From: Candidatus Gromoviella agglomerans
GTDB lineage: Bacteria; Pseudomonadota; Alphaproteobacteria; CAJXXZ01; G021065005
NCBI RefSeq assembly: GCF_021065005.1
Contig: NZ_CP069247.1
Span: 124,001 to 188,000 of the forward strand
Length of the DNA: 64,000 nucleotides
Direction of reading: 5' to 3'
The position numbers and the translations under genes were made by a program. Positions 10,003-19,158 of this stretch are shown here, one piece after another. The stretch's first letter is position 1; each line of letters opens with the position of its first letter. Under the pieces are notes generated by a model. That model searched no databases. It was not told where the DNA came from and saw only the letters and a list, made by a program, of their open reading frames with translations.

Positions 10003-10299
10003 TTATTGTTTAATGCGAAACATTTGTATCATTCTATGAGAAATTTTAAACCCTCCTCCTATATTCACAGATCCAAATAACAGTGACAAAAAGGACAATA
10101 TCAATTCAAAATGAGATGTTGCACACAAAATGCATTTCATGCTACCTATAACCACAATACTGGATATTGCATTTGTAATCGACATAAGCGGAGCATGCAA
10201 AGCATGAGTAACTCGATGAGTGATATAAAAACCAAGAAATACACACAACAAAGCAACAAGCATGAAATTGCAATAAAAGCAATTGAATGAAATTATCAT
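10003..10299 (-). CDS. pntAB: NAD(P) transhydrogenase alpha subunit, membrane part
   Basis: Membrane segment of the proton-pumping transhydrogenase that uses the proton gradient to make NADPH from NADH. The 98 residues match the C-terminal helices that form a separate small subunit in many alphaproteobacteria: FYITHRVTHALHAPLMSITN followed by AISSIVVIG, then a hydrophobic segment ending in FGSVNIGGGFKISHRM and the closing FRIKQ. The NAD-binding alpha-1 subunit and the beta subunit are not in the window, so the operon is split here. Met13 is an alternative start. The 83-bp gap to rplY (to the left) suggests possible co-transcription. Confidence 0.88.
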   Translation of the reverse strand: MIISFNCFYCNFMLVALLCVFLGFYITHRVTHALHAPLMSITNAISSIVVIGSMKCILCATSHFELILSFLSLLFGSVNIGGGFKISHRMIQMFRIKQ

Positions 10300-10447
10300 A
10301 CAAATTTATTTTGTTCAATAATATTGATTACAAAAATTGCATACAAATCAAATATTGATATGCATCAACAAAATAAAATAACAGAGTGTAGATAGCCTCA
10401 AGATATGTTATTATCACCCCAAATCAAAGATAAATCCCATTCATTAT

Positions 10448-11836
10448 ATGAAAAAAAGGAAATTGCTCATGAATAATTTTGCTTGGCTTGAAGAGCATAA
10501 ATTTATACTTGATATATTATCCGAAGACAACGAAGAGGCTAGATTTGTAGGAGGAGCAGTTAAAAATAGCTTGTTGAATCAAGATTTTCATGATTTTGAT
10601 ATCGCAGCAACTATGCTCCCTGAAAAAATCATGCAAACTTTGAAGAGAAATAAAATAAACGTCATTCCCACTGGATTACAACATGGCACGGTTACAGCTG
10701 TTATGCATGGTCATTCATACGAAATAACAACTCTAAGAACCGATGTACAAACATACGGCAGGCGCGCAGATGTAGAGTTTACAAAAAATTGGATTTACGA
10801 TGCTGAACGAAGAGATCTTACCATAAACGCAATCTATATGGATAAAAATGGGAAAATATTTGACTATTTTGAGGGAGTGAATGATTTATCATATGGTATA
10901 ATCAAATTTATTGGTGATCCTGAAACTCGAATTCAAGAAGATTATCTACGAATTTTGAGATTTTTTAGATTTTTTGCCGCTTATGGATTGAAAATAGATG
11001 AAAATGGCCTAGAAGCATGTAAAAAATACAGATATAAACTGCTTAGTATATCAATTGAGCGAATTACTAAAGAAATATTAACGATGTTAAAATACGAATC
11101 TCCTGAACTCGCAATATGCTTTATGCATGACATTGATTTGTTAAGTATAATTTTTGCAGAGCAAAGCTCTTTTCTAAAAAATTACTGTAGAATGTGTATA
11201 AATAAATTTTCAACTGGAGATAATATTTCACGAATCAGTGACAATGACTTTGAAAAAATTAAAAATGATATTCGCAAAGAAAATTCTGAGTTCAGACAAA
11301 ATCTGTTTACTTTCATAGAATTCTTACAATTTGAAAAAAAATCATTTTCTCTCATCAGTAATGCAGTTAGTCACAAGATTTCATCTTCGAATTTATTGAG
11401 ATTGTTTTTGTTAACAGATAATTTCTCAAAGCTTTGCTTATCAAATAAGCAACTAAAATATATTAACACATTAAAATCTATATATAATCAATCTTCTATC
11501 AATTTTTTGAACAAAATTCGTACATTTTTATATAAATTTAGAAAGATTTTTGACGAAGATTTAGTCAAATTCTTGATAAATGATACAATGCTTTTGATGG
11601 CATTTCGAGAAAATTCCAACAATGCAGAATTACTAAATATGCAAAATATATTATTCACAGAATTTCAAGCCCCTCCTGATGTATTTCCGATTAATGGAGA
11701 AATTTTATTAACACTTGGAATAAAAGAAGGGAAAAATATGGGAGATATTATGCAAAATACTATGAAATACTGGTTAAATTCAAATTGTTCAGCGTCTAAG
11801 GAAGATTGTTTGTCATATGTTAATAATTTGATTTAG
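10448..11836 (+). CDS. cca: CCA-adding tRNA nucleotidyltransferase / poly(A) polymerase family
   Basis: Class II nucleotidyltransferase that adds or repairs the 3' CCA of tRNAs. Motifs in order: RFVGGAVKNSLL (nucleotide-binding strand-helix), the metal-binding DFDIAAT, THGT-like QHGTVTAV, the RADVEFT segment, RRDLTINA and the neck RILRFFRFFA. After about residue 200 the helical tail diverges strongly. Length of 462 residues is somewhat long for alphaproteobacterial Cca. The ATG at 10448 is used; the second ATG at 10469 has an AAGGA eight bases upstream and may be the real start. The activity fits the window: all three tRNA genes lack an encoded CCA. Confidence 0.92.
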   Translation: MKKRKLLMNNFAWLEEHKFILDILSEDNEEARFVGGAVKNSLLNQDFHDFDIAATMLPEKIMQTLKRNKINVIPTGLQHGTVTAVMHGHSYEITTLRTDVQTYGRRADVEFTKNWIYDAERRDLTINAIYMDKNGKIFDYFEGVNDLSYGIIKFIGDPETRIQEDYLRILRFFRFFAAYGLKIDENGLEACKKYRYKLLSISIERITKEILTMLKYESPELAICFMHDIDLLSIIFAEQSSFLKNYCRMCINKFSTGDNISRISDNDFEKIKNDIRKENSEFRQNLFTFIEFLQFEKKSFSLISNAVSHKISSSNLLRLFLLTDNFSKLCLSNKQLKYINTLKSIYNQSSINFLNKIRTFLYKFRKIFDEDLVKFLINDTMLLMAFRENSNNAELLNMQNILFTEFQAPPDVFPINGEILLTLGIKEGKNMGDIMQNTMKYWLNSNCSASKEDCLSYVNNLI

Positions 11837-11993
11837 ATTGTACGAGAAAACACAGAATTATAATATTTTTGAGTCACTATCTGAAAAATCATCCACTATA
11901 AAATGTTATATAAACAGTTGAATTGAACACACTAAAACTAATAAAGATTTAAAATTAATCGTCTAAGTTATATAATTAAACAATTTTACTAGC

Positions 11994-12482
11994 ATGAATT
12001 TATACATGAGTATAGAATTTTATATATCTGAAGCAGCATTCACAAAGATATTATCACTTACAGTGTATGAAAATCCAGATGAAACAGAAGAATTGATGAA
12101 AAATTATAATCAAACAATTAATGATTTCGATGATGATTTTATCATAAATGATAATCAAATTGAAAATAAAAATAATGATCATCAAATACAAATTGATAAA
12201 GATAAAAAAACTCATTTCAGAATTCAAATTCAAGGAGGTGGGTGCTCAGGATTCGAATATAATTTTTCCATTACTCAAGAAAAAGATATAAATGATGCAG
12301 AATTAACAATTCAAAGCGATGAAGACCAAATATCTTTATTAATAGACAAAATGTCTCTAAATTTCTTATCTGGAGCCTACCTAGATTACAAAATAGAAGT
12401 AATCGGATCTCGATTCCTCATATCCAATCCAAATGCTTGCGGTACATGTAGCTGTGGATCATCATTTGAATGTAAAACATAA
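11994..12482 (+). CDS. A-type iron-sulfur carrier (IscA/ErpA/HesB) with acidic insertion
   Basis: Carrier that passes Fe-S clusters to apo-proteins. The three conserved cysteines are present: GGGCSGFEY and near the C-terminus CGTCSCGSSF. The usual N-terminal FYISEAAFTKILSL is followed not by the normal short linker but by about 50 Asp/Glu/Asn-rich residues before HFRIQIQGGGCSG, giving 162 residues against about 110. The family core is otherwise complete, including the strand FLISNPNA. Met5 (12006) is an alternative start. I cannot separate IscA from ErpA by eye, and no isc or suf genes are adjacent. Confidence 0.9.
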   Translation: MNLYMSIEFYISEAAFTKILSLTVYENPDETEELMKNYNQTINDFDDDFIINDNQIENKNNDHQIQIDKDKKTHFRIQIQGGGCSGFEYNFSITQEKDINDAELTIQSDEDQISLLIDKMSLNFLSGAYLDYKIEVIGSRFLISNPNACGTCSCGSSFECKT

Positions 12483-12832
12483 ACTTGATAGACATACATA
12501 ATTAGAAATTGATTTAAATATGAATCCACTAAATGGATTTTTCTATTAAATTCATACCATGATATGTGATTTGAGTCATTAATCAGATTCTGTTTTGTTT
12601 TTTCAATTATCCGTTAACTCACTCCATATTTTTTAACAAAAATCTTTTAATAACTTTGCTTGTTTTAATGATTATTTTAATGTTTGTTTTACGCAAAAAT
12701 CTCCATTTAAAGATTGTTTGTACCCATAATAGACAAAAGTATTTTTAAAGAAATACAATTATCCTCCTTCAACCAAAAGTTTATTTTTTGACAACTATTG
12801 AAAAAAAAATAATTTATAGTAGCATTGATCAT
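12483..12832. other. AT-rich intergenic region upstream of tRNA-Leu(CAA)
   Basis: No gene is visible in these 350 bases. Near the end a perfect -35 box TTGACA (12788-12793) is followed by a -10-like TATAGT (12815-12820). Their 21-bp spacing is longer than usual, so the tRNA promoter assignment is weak. Confidence 0.4.
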
Positions 12833-12914
12833 GCCCCTGTGGCGGAATGGTAGACGCGGCAGACTCAAAATCTGCTATCCATTGGATGTGGGAGTTCAAG
12901 TCTCCCTGGGGGTA
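12833..12914 (+). tRNA. tRNA-Leu (anticodon CAA)
   Basis: The acceptor GCCCCTG (12833-12839) pairs with TGGGGGT with G-U pairs at positions 1-72, 6-67 and 7-66. The anticodon stem GCAGA/TCTGC encloses CTCAAAA (anticodon CAA), followed by a long leucine-type variable arm (TATCCATTGGATG) and the T arm GGGAGTTCAAGTCTCCC. The discriminator is A at 12914 and CCA is not encoded. Three G-U pairs make the acceptor stem unusually weak. Confidence 0.94.
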
Positions 12915-13149
12915 TTTGTTTGCGAAGATATAAATATTCTTTCCTTTTATGAAGTAATTGACCAAAAATTTAAAGAGAAATTACACTTTACCTTTGAAAA
13001 AATATTACTGCTATCATTCAAAGTATGATAATAATTTTGAACAACAGTCCATCTTGATAAAGCTATCAACAAAAAAAATATTTTTATTTTAATGTAACAA
13101 ACTTATTAAAATTAACTTAATTATAAAAAATCTAATAATTATTGATTTA

Positions 13150-13491
13150 TTAACAATCGAACTTCACATACAGTTTTATCGCTAAACAAGCTGCATACGC
13201 AACTCGATTACCAGCAGCAGAATCATTATTTAAAACAGGAAGAGGATTTTTAACTTTTATTAGATCAGATCTGTGAGTAGATAAAACAAAAATCAAACCG
13301 TTACTTCTCTTATATGAACTTTCAGATAAAAAATCAACACGCTTGCCAAATAATTCAATATAACAATTATTACTCGTAGTATTTATTAATAAATCATAAG
13401 TCACAACACTTAATAAATAATGATTGCTTAGTTTAACTTTAAATTGAATTGTTTCAAATTTTTTGTCATAATTCTTGATTGAATAATACAC
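13150..13491 (-). CDS. Hypothetical protein, not recognised
   Basis: Open frame of 113 codons from a GTG at 13491 (a TTG at 13524 would extend it into the start of the divergent DUF4167 gene, which I think less likely). The product has alternating hydrophobic and polar segments resembling a beta-rich domain, with SNNCYIELFGKRVDFL in the middle and a small-residue helix DSAAGNRVAYAACLAIKL near the end. It has no clear signal peptide from the GTG start. I recognise no family. Composition looks like a real gene rather than noise, and it is read divergently from the gene at 13498. Confidence 0.45.
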   Translation of the reverse strand: MYYSIKNYDKKFETIQFKVKLSNHYLLSVVTYDLLINTTSNNCYIELFGKRVDFLSESSYKRSNGLIFVLSTHRSDLIKVKNPLPVLNNDSAAGNRVAYAACLAIKLYVKFDC

Positions 13492-13497
13492 AAAAAT

Positions 13498-13863
13498 ATG
13501 GAAAAAAACACCTACAATAAGCAAAATAACAGTAACAATTCACAATCTACCAGCAATAAAGTTGATCAACTTAGGAATATGTATAAAAAATATTCAAACC
13601 TTGCAAGTGAAGCTAAGAGTAATGGAGATTTGGTAGAATTTGAGCTTTATTCTCAGTATTTAGAACATTATCAGCGCATTTTGATTCAAAATAAAAACAC
13701 TCAAAGGAATAATGATATGCAGAAAAAAAACCGCTTGAATGATACTCCATTTAATAATACGAATCAAAAAAATAATCAGCAAATTCATGTAATTGATCAA
13801 AATAAAAACGATGATTTGAATAGGAATGCAAAAGAAATTGATACTGAAATCGACGCGAGGTGA
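13498..13863 (+). CDS. DUF4167 domain protein
   Basis: A 121-residue Asn/Gln-rich protein with the DUF4167 core at about residues 22-62: LRNMYKKYSNLASEAKSNGD followed by an E-x-Y-x-QYLEHYQRI segment. In alphaproteobacteria this domain has the pattern Y-x-K-Y-x-x-LA-x-(D/E)A-x-x-x-GD and an AEHY-x-R motif, with low-complexity Asn/Arg stretches before and after it, as here. Function is unknown; nucleic-acid binding has been suspected from composition. It is cytoplasmic by sequence. The ATG at 13498 lies 6 bp from the divergent GTG at 13491, so the two promoters would overlap the opposite coding regions. Confidence 0.8.
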   Translation: MEKNTYNKQNNSNNSQSTSNKVDQLRNMYKKYSNLASEAKSNGDLVEFELYSQYLEHYQRILIQNKNTQRNNDMQKKNRLNDTPFNNTNQKNNQQIHVIDQNKNDDLNRNAKEIDTEIDAR

Positions 13864-14098
13864 ACAATCTTAATAAAATTTACAAATCATATTGAGACAT
13901 TATTCTGCTTAAAAATTTTAATAATAAACGTCGCCAAATTGCATGATATAGAGTTCTTGATCAATGCAAAAACAGTACAAAATATGAAGACTAAAAACCG
14001 TTACTTTATACATATAATGTGGATTTTAAACTTCATTGCGCCGTAAAAAAATCAAAAACAAGAAATTTAGACTTTCATAACCAAATTTAACATAAAAA

Positions 14099-14542
14099 TC
14101 AAGCAACCCTCGATTGACTACCAGAGTAATTCTTTCTAGTCCCCAAACTAATCTTTTTCGCCAACACACTTCTTTTTTTTGCATAATTCGGAGCAACCAT
14201 CGGATAATCTGATGGCAATCCCCATCTTGATCTGTACTCATCAGGAGTAATATTGTAAGAACTTTTTAAATGCCTTTTAAGCATTTTCAACTTCTTGCCA
14301 TCCTCCAAACAAATCAAATAATCATCAGTAATCGAGTCTTCAATACTCACAGCTGGAGCTTGTCCAAACCCAGATGAAACTTGCTTATAAGGCAAAAAAA
14401 TCAAAGTGTTATAAACATTATTGATCAAATCAAGCAATTCAGATGAAGACATTTCATTTTTCGCAGCATAAGACGCAACAATGTTACCGACGGCAGAGTA
14501 TATAGAATCGTCTTTTGAAACACCTGAATTTACAGTACTCAT
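14099..14542 (-). CDS. MucR/Ros-family transcriptional regulator
   Basis: DNA-binding regulator of the Ros/MucR family, global regulators of envelope and symbiosis genes in alphaproteobacteria. The signature runs from about residue 70 to 130: DYLICLEDGKKLKMLKRHL, then YNITPDEYRSRWGLPSDYPM and VAPNYAKKRSVLAKKISLG, nearly matching the family consensus. The N-terminal 65 residues (IYSAVGNIVASYAAKNEMSS) fit the family's oligomerisation region. A second finger cysteine is absent (C-x2-D-x-G pattern), as in many MucR proteins. Upstream, TATAGTAAAAACTACA (14577-14592) resembles a palindrome found before two exported-protein genes at 39.9 and 41.7 kb, which may indicate autoregulation (inference). 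It lies at the edge of the surface-protein island. Confidence 0.92.
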   Translation of the reverse strand: MSTVNSGVSKDDSIYSAVGNIVASYAAKNEMSSSELLDLINNVYNTLIFLPYKQVSSGFGQAPAVSIEDSITDDYLICLEDGKKLKMLKRHLKSSYNITPDEYRSRWGLPSDYPMVAPNYAKKRSVLAKKISLGTRKNYSGSQSRVA

Positions 14543-14576
14543 TTAAAACACAAAACACGAAATTCAATGAAGATGT

Positions 14577-14592
14577 TATAGTAAAAACTACA
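14577..14592. promoter_or_regulatory. Imperfect TATAGT-N4-ACTATA-like operator upstream of the MucR-like gene
   Basis: TATAGT aaaa ACTAcA: the same half-sites and spacing as the perfect inverted repeats at 39905-39920 and 41709-41724, with one mismatch in the right arm. It sits 35 bp upstream of the regulator's start codon. Confidence 0.35.
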
Positions 14593-14654
14593 AAAATTCA
14601 ATAGAAACTTATAAAAACACTTATAAAAATCAATATTTATAAGTAATAATATGC

Positions 14655-16253
14655 TTAATTATCACAAAACTCATCCACTTCAAACGGCTGATTGCCAAAG
14701 TTGTGCTCATCACCACTAGTAGATGGTGTACTAGGAGATACAGCTTTTTTTGCAGTAAACGCATTACTATCTTGCATCAATTGAATATTCTTATCCCGCA
14801 ATTTAGAATTCTGATCCCATAATGTACTCTTCTCTTGCCGCAATTGAAGATTCTCACGGTATAATGCATTATTCTGATCCCATAATGCATTCTTCTCTTG
14901 CCTCAATTGAAGATTCTCATTCTGCAATTCCTTAATCATTGCATTCAATTCATGATTATTTTTAAATTCTAGAGCAATCCGTTCTTCTTCTCGAGCTTGC
15001 AAATATCTTATACATTCATCAATATCATCTGATAATGTACCAACAATACGGTTGTAATCATCAGCAAATTTATTAAATTCTGCAATCAATTTTTCATATT
15101 CTGCAATCAATCCAGGATTAATATTTAGATTCAACATACTTCTAGCTGCAAGAATAGTAGCATCTATTTTTTGTAATTGATGACTTAATTCTGGATTTTC
15201 TTGTACAGCACCAGGTGCGTTACTTTTGAGTCCCAGACATTTTTCATACAAATCATGCAAACTTTTTTGAGGAAAATTCTTGCTAATCTTGTCAAGATGA
15301 TCATGAATTTTTTGAGCAACAACTTGAGAACTATTATTCTGCTGTTGAAGTATAAATCTTTGAAATTTATCAAACTCATCAATCCTTTTACTAACATCTT
15401 CAATCCACTTTTTGATATCATCTAATTCATTATCCTTTTCAAGAAGCTGTCCTTCAAGGGAAGAGAGCTGCTTTTTAAGCTGAGCAATCTCATCATCTTT
15501 AGCACTCAACTGCTGATCTTTCTGAATCAGTTGCTTCCGCAAATCCTCTAACTCCCGATCTTTCTCAGCCACCTGCTGCTCGTGCTGCTGCCTCAGACCC
15601 ACCAACTGCTGCTCGTTATCGGCCAGACTGCGCTCGTACTCCTTCTGCAAAGCCTGCATCTCTCGCTCTTTCCGAACCAACTGCTGCCTCAACTGCTCAT
15701 TCTCATTCTGTCCGTTCTTGAGCTGAGAGTTCTCTTTCAGAACTTTTTGCAAATCTTTTAACAAGTTCACATTTTCACTAAACCGAGCATTAGACTCCTT
15801 TTGCAACCTAACATTTTCCTGATCCTTAATCAAAATTTGCTTTCTAAGCTCAGATTCAACACCTTTAACTCTATCAACCTCTCCTCGAAGGCGGCTTATC
15901 TGATCTAACCCTTCATCAGAATGAATCAGTGAATTCATTGATAAGAAGTATTTTTCATCGCAAATTCCAAGCTCAATTCTTTTAAGATACATCCAGACAG
16001 CATCAATCTTCACATCAACAGACTTATTATTTTTCAGACCATGAAAATACTTACGCAAAGTATTACAAATACCAATATGACTCATATCATCATGATACAT
16101 GTCTCTTTTAAATAGAGACTGAACTTTTACATTCACACCATACTCATGAATCATTTCACTTCCATAACGAGCATTTGATCCAACTGGATTGCAAAATACA
16201 AACTGAGATTGAAATAAATTCAATAAACACAAAAAAGTTAATTGTTTTTTCAC
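14655..16253 (-). CDS. Exported coiled-coil protein, 532 residues
   Basis: I do not recognise a named family. GTG start (16253), then a signal-peptide-like segment MKKQLTFLCLLNLFQSQFVF and a Cys (FCNPVG). Residues about 40-110 look globular; about 115-290 is a heptad-rich coiled coil with polar Gln/Glu/Lys positions (e.g. EKDRELEDLRKQLIQKDQQL). Residues 290-420 are mixed helical, and a second coiled coil (about 430-500) contains a 21-residue direct repeat (ENLQLRQEKNALWDQN type; 63-bp offset at 14811/14874). The promoter TTGCAT-17-TATAAA is the same type as in the large paralogues that follow, but the leader differs, so it is a relative by regulation more than by sequence. Location is predicted to be extracytoplasmic. 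Confidence 0.8.
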   Translation of the reverse strand: MKKQLTFLCLLNLFQSQFVFCNPVGSNARYGSEMIHEYGVNVKVQSLFKRDMYHDDMSHIGICNTLRKYFHGLKNNKSVDVKIDAVWMYLKRIELGICDEKYFLSMNSLIHSDEGLDQISRLRGEVDRVKGVESELRKQILIKDQENVRLQKESNARFSENVNLLKDLQKVLKENSQLKNGQNENEQLRQQLVRKEREMQALQKEYERSLADNEQQLVGLRQQHEQQVAEKDRELEDLRKQLIQKDQQLSAKDDEIAQLKKQLSSLEGQLLEKDNELDDIKKWIEDVSKRIDEFDKFQRFILQQQNNSSQVVAQKIHDHLDKISKNFPQKSLHDLYEKCLGLKSNAPGAVQENPELSHQLQKIDATILAARSMLNLNINPGLIAEYEKLIAEFNKFADDYNRIVGTLSDDIDECIRYLQAREEERIALEFKNNHELNAMIKELQNENLQLRQEKNALWDQNNALYRENLQLRQEKSTLWDQNSKLRDKNIQLMQDSNAFTAKKAVSPSTPSTSGDEHNFGNQPFEVDEFCDN

Positions 16254-16279
16254 TATAGAAAAAGCGATAACACAGGATA

Positions 16280-16308
16280 TTTATATCATTAATATATAGT
16301 TAATGCAA
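16280..16308 (-). promoter_or_regulatory. Predicted promoter of the 532-residue coiled-coil gene
   Basis: Read on the minus strand: TTGCAT (16308-16303), 17-bp spacer, TATAAA (16285-16280). The bases TTGCATTAACT are shared with the promoters of all the coiled-coil paralogues in the island. Confidence 0.55.
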
Positions 16309-16928
16309 TAGCAGATCTAAAATAAAAAAATAATAGCTCAACAAACTTATATCATTAACATATAATTAATTTAATAATACATATCAAATAAAAAATAATA
16401 AACATGAATTATTAGATAATTCAAAGAAATTATTACTATATACTGTATTCAACCAACAAGGTATAAAATCCATTTCTCAATCATATATTATCGAATAAAA
16501 AAACATATTCACTCACAATAAAAACATATCTCACATATGTCACATTATCATGAAACTCATTATTGTTTCTCAAGACGATATTATATAACATTTTTGTGAT
16601 TAATATCCAAAATCTTGAACACATAACAATTGCCTGATTCATCAATCAATTGATTCATTAAAGTATAAAGAAAATTTAATATATCTATTTATAAATAATT
16701 TCCTCATTAATTATAAGACATATTATTCAATAAGAGATACCATCAATTGGCAATTTTTGAATCTAATATTGCTAAATATATTTACTCTAAATAAGCACCC
16801 ATTAATTTTGAGATCGATAAGCGAATTCGTATTACATCTACGATTTAGATAATCGTCTATCCTCATACTGAGCTTTTCGGCCCTTTGCCGCTGATATTAC
16901 TGCTGATCATGGGAACATTACTGCTGAT
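16309..16928. other. AT-rich intergenic region
   Basis: No intact gene in 620 bases. From about 16860 the sequence becomes richer in CTGCTG-type triplets on the plus strand, which is the decayed 3' end of the adjacent coiled-coil pseudogene. The rest is AT-rich with no pattern I can support. Confidence 0.5.
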
Positions 16929-18424
16929 TTACTGCTGCTGGCTAATCTGCCTACTGAGGCTAATTTCCTTATTATTCATCCTTTTCTGTAAATTCTCAAA
17001 CTTCAGCTGAGACTCCTTAGAATTATCGTCCAAATGCTTCAAGAACTTCGAAAACCACTGAAACAGCTCATCCAAAATCGCAAATGCAGAACCATAAACA
17101 TTATATTGCTTCCCATCGCCCAAAATCACTAAATTCCGAAACTTATCCTCCAAAGCATCAAACTGCGGCTGATAATTTTCCTGAAATTTCTCCTTCATCT
17201 TTTGACAAAAATTATGATCTCCCTTCACATTCAAAAGATCAAGCACATGCTGAGATCGCTCATCCAACTCCTGCTTATACTTTCGAGCCAATGGATGATT
17301 TCTTAACAACTCTCCCCGCTCATCATGGAAATTAATAAAATCAATAAAATTAATAAAATTGATACCACCTCGTCAAAAAACTTTCTATTACTTTCTGCAA
17401 TCAACTTCGCATACTGTTGCCGCCACTCTTCATTTGTCTCCACAACCACTTTTTCTTGCAAATCTTGCCACTCCTTATTAATCTCTTTGTACAAAGTATG
17501 CAAATCCTTTCTATAAGCATCAATCAACAGTTCACGATACTCAATTTCATCAAGACTATTCCGCAATACCTCATGGGTCTTATCATTCAACGCTTGCTGC
17601 AAAACGAGCAATCTCCGCATCCTTCTCCTTCAATTGAGCCTCATGCTTCTCAGTTTGAGATTCCAAATTATGCAATAACATAATCTTCTTCTCATAATGC
17701 TTAAATTGCTCATCCTGCCATTTACGCCTTCCATACTGGTTAAATTGATTATCCTCCCGCATAGACCACATCTCTTGATCTTAATCTTAATTCGACAACT
17801 GCGGCCACAAATTACTAAGAATAGAACTAAATTTATTAATACAAGCAGAAAAAAAGCCATCTCGCTCAGACTAGCGCTTCGTTTGTAAATGCAAATTATC
17901 ATTATTTTGCAATTCATTCGAGTCTTCACTATCATTATTTTGCGATTTACTCGAGCATGGACTCAAAGTACGACTATGATTATTTCTCGCTTGATCCCAC
18001 AAATTTTTCAACTTCGACTCATAATCTTTCGCCAAACCATACTGAATTCGCCAGCATTTCCATCTGATGATCAGTCAAATTAAATTGACGAATATTACAT
18101 GAATTGGTCTCTACATTAGATAGTCCTTCATACCTCTTCAAAAATGCATCGGTCCACATATTCTGTAGTTCTTCATACTCATAAAACAATTTCTGCACAG
18201 AGTCGAAATAAGACAACAAAGCCACTGGACTCAAAATCTTGCATACTTTCTAGAACATGCCGAAAAGCCACCGACTGCGAAAATTGCCCCAATGCAACAT
18301 TCAGCTGCTGATTCTGCTGAAGTTGTTAATCTCTAGGTAACATTGCTTCCGTCGACGCATTCTTCAACGATAGATAAAACTGACAAGAAACCAAACACAA
18401 AAGCGAAATAAATATATTTTTCAT
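16929..18424 (-). pseudogene. Broken coiled-coil paralogue with intact leader
   Basis: The leader from the ATG at 18424 (MKNIFISLLCLVSCQFYLSL, then KNASTEAMLPRD) is close to that of the 271-residue paralogue at 34.9 kb, but the next codon is TAA where that paralogue has CAA. Downstream, coding-like helical fragments continue in changing frames: 18234-18019, 17771-17583, 17620-17303 and 17309-16929, for a lost protein of roughly 450-500 residues. Near 17325-17365 a short AT-rich tandem repeat (units like AATAAAATT) lies at a frame change and looks like a slippage insertion. The promoter region upstream is still present, with the TTGCATTAACTTTTTATTA element duplicated. At least one nonsense and several frameshift mutations make it a pseudogene. 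Confidence 0.82.
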
Positions 18425-18539
18425 AAACTAAATATAAATGCGTAAGTGTATAAATCTACCAGTAATAAAAAGTTAATGCAACAATAATTAATAAAAAGTT
18501 AATGCAATATCTAAATTGAATTGCCTGAGAAAGTGCATA

Positions 18540-19130
18540 TTAGAAACTCTTTCCACAACATCTCTGATACATTTGCTATTGTTGCTTATTTAGATACTAC
18601 TTCTGATTTAGGAGCCGCTGATCTTGCCACTCCATCTGATCTTGCTTTCCTATCAGCGTTCATTTTGCTACAACTTCAGTCCAGCTGAGCATTTAAAGTC
18701 TGTTCAGAGACTCTGTTCGACTTCCACCTTCTCCGCTTTCTCACTCTTAGGCAATTGCTCAAACAAATCATCCAGAATACCATTAAACATCTTCATATGA
18801 AAATCGACAAGACATCAATTGGCTCACAGCATCTCCATGAAAACGTTTATGTTTGCACACTTATATTCCAGAATTCCATTATCAACTTACTATTTAGATA
18901 CCATCTCGTAAAATCATACTAAAGAAGATGATTTTGACATTTGAAATCATTTCGATTATTCAATTCCTTAGTCTTAACCTTGAACTCTCTTTCATAGAAA
19001 GGAACTATACTCATCAGCTCAGTCAAATAACCATTTTGAGAGATCACCTTTATCCTAGGAAAGCTCATTATTCGATAAATGTCATTATTCGATAAATGAA
19101 CTAGAGTTTATTTAATCTGATAACAAAGCA
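18540..19130 (-). pseudogene. Highly decayed remnant of a further exported-protein gene
   Basis: Short coding-like pieces remain on the minus strand: about 35 open codons around 18800-18700 (containing GILDDLFEQLPKSEKAEK), a Lys/Ala-rich piece ending near 18590 (NADRKARSDGVARSAAPK), and another around 19060-18930 (GYLTELMSIVPFYEREFKV). All are interrupted by stops. An upstream-type block at about 18490-18545 resembles the conserved region before the intact paralogues. I read this as an older dead member of the island. Confidence 0.5.
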
Positions 19131-19158
19131 AATGTATTATTACTGCACGCGATTATTA

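Noticed and set aside
12825-13028. Short plus-strand open frame of 67 codons
   Set aside because: Its first third is tRNA-Leu(CAA); the rest has no coding character.
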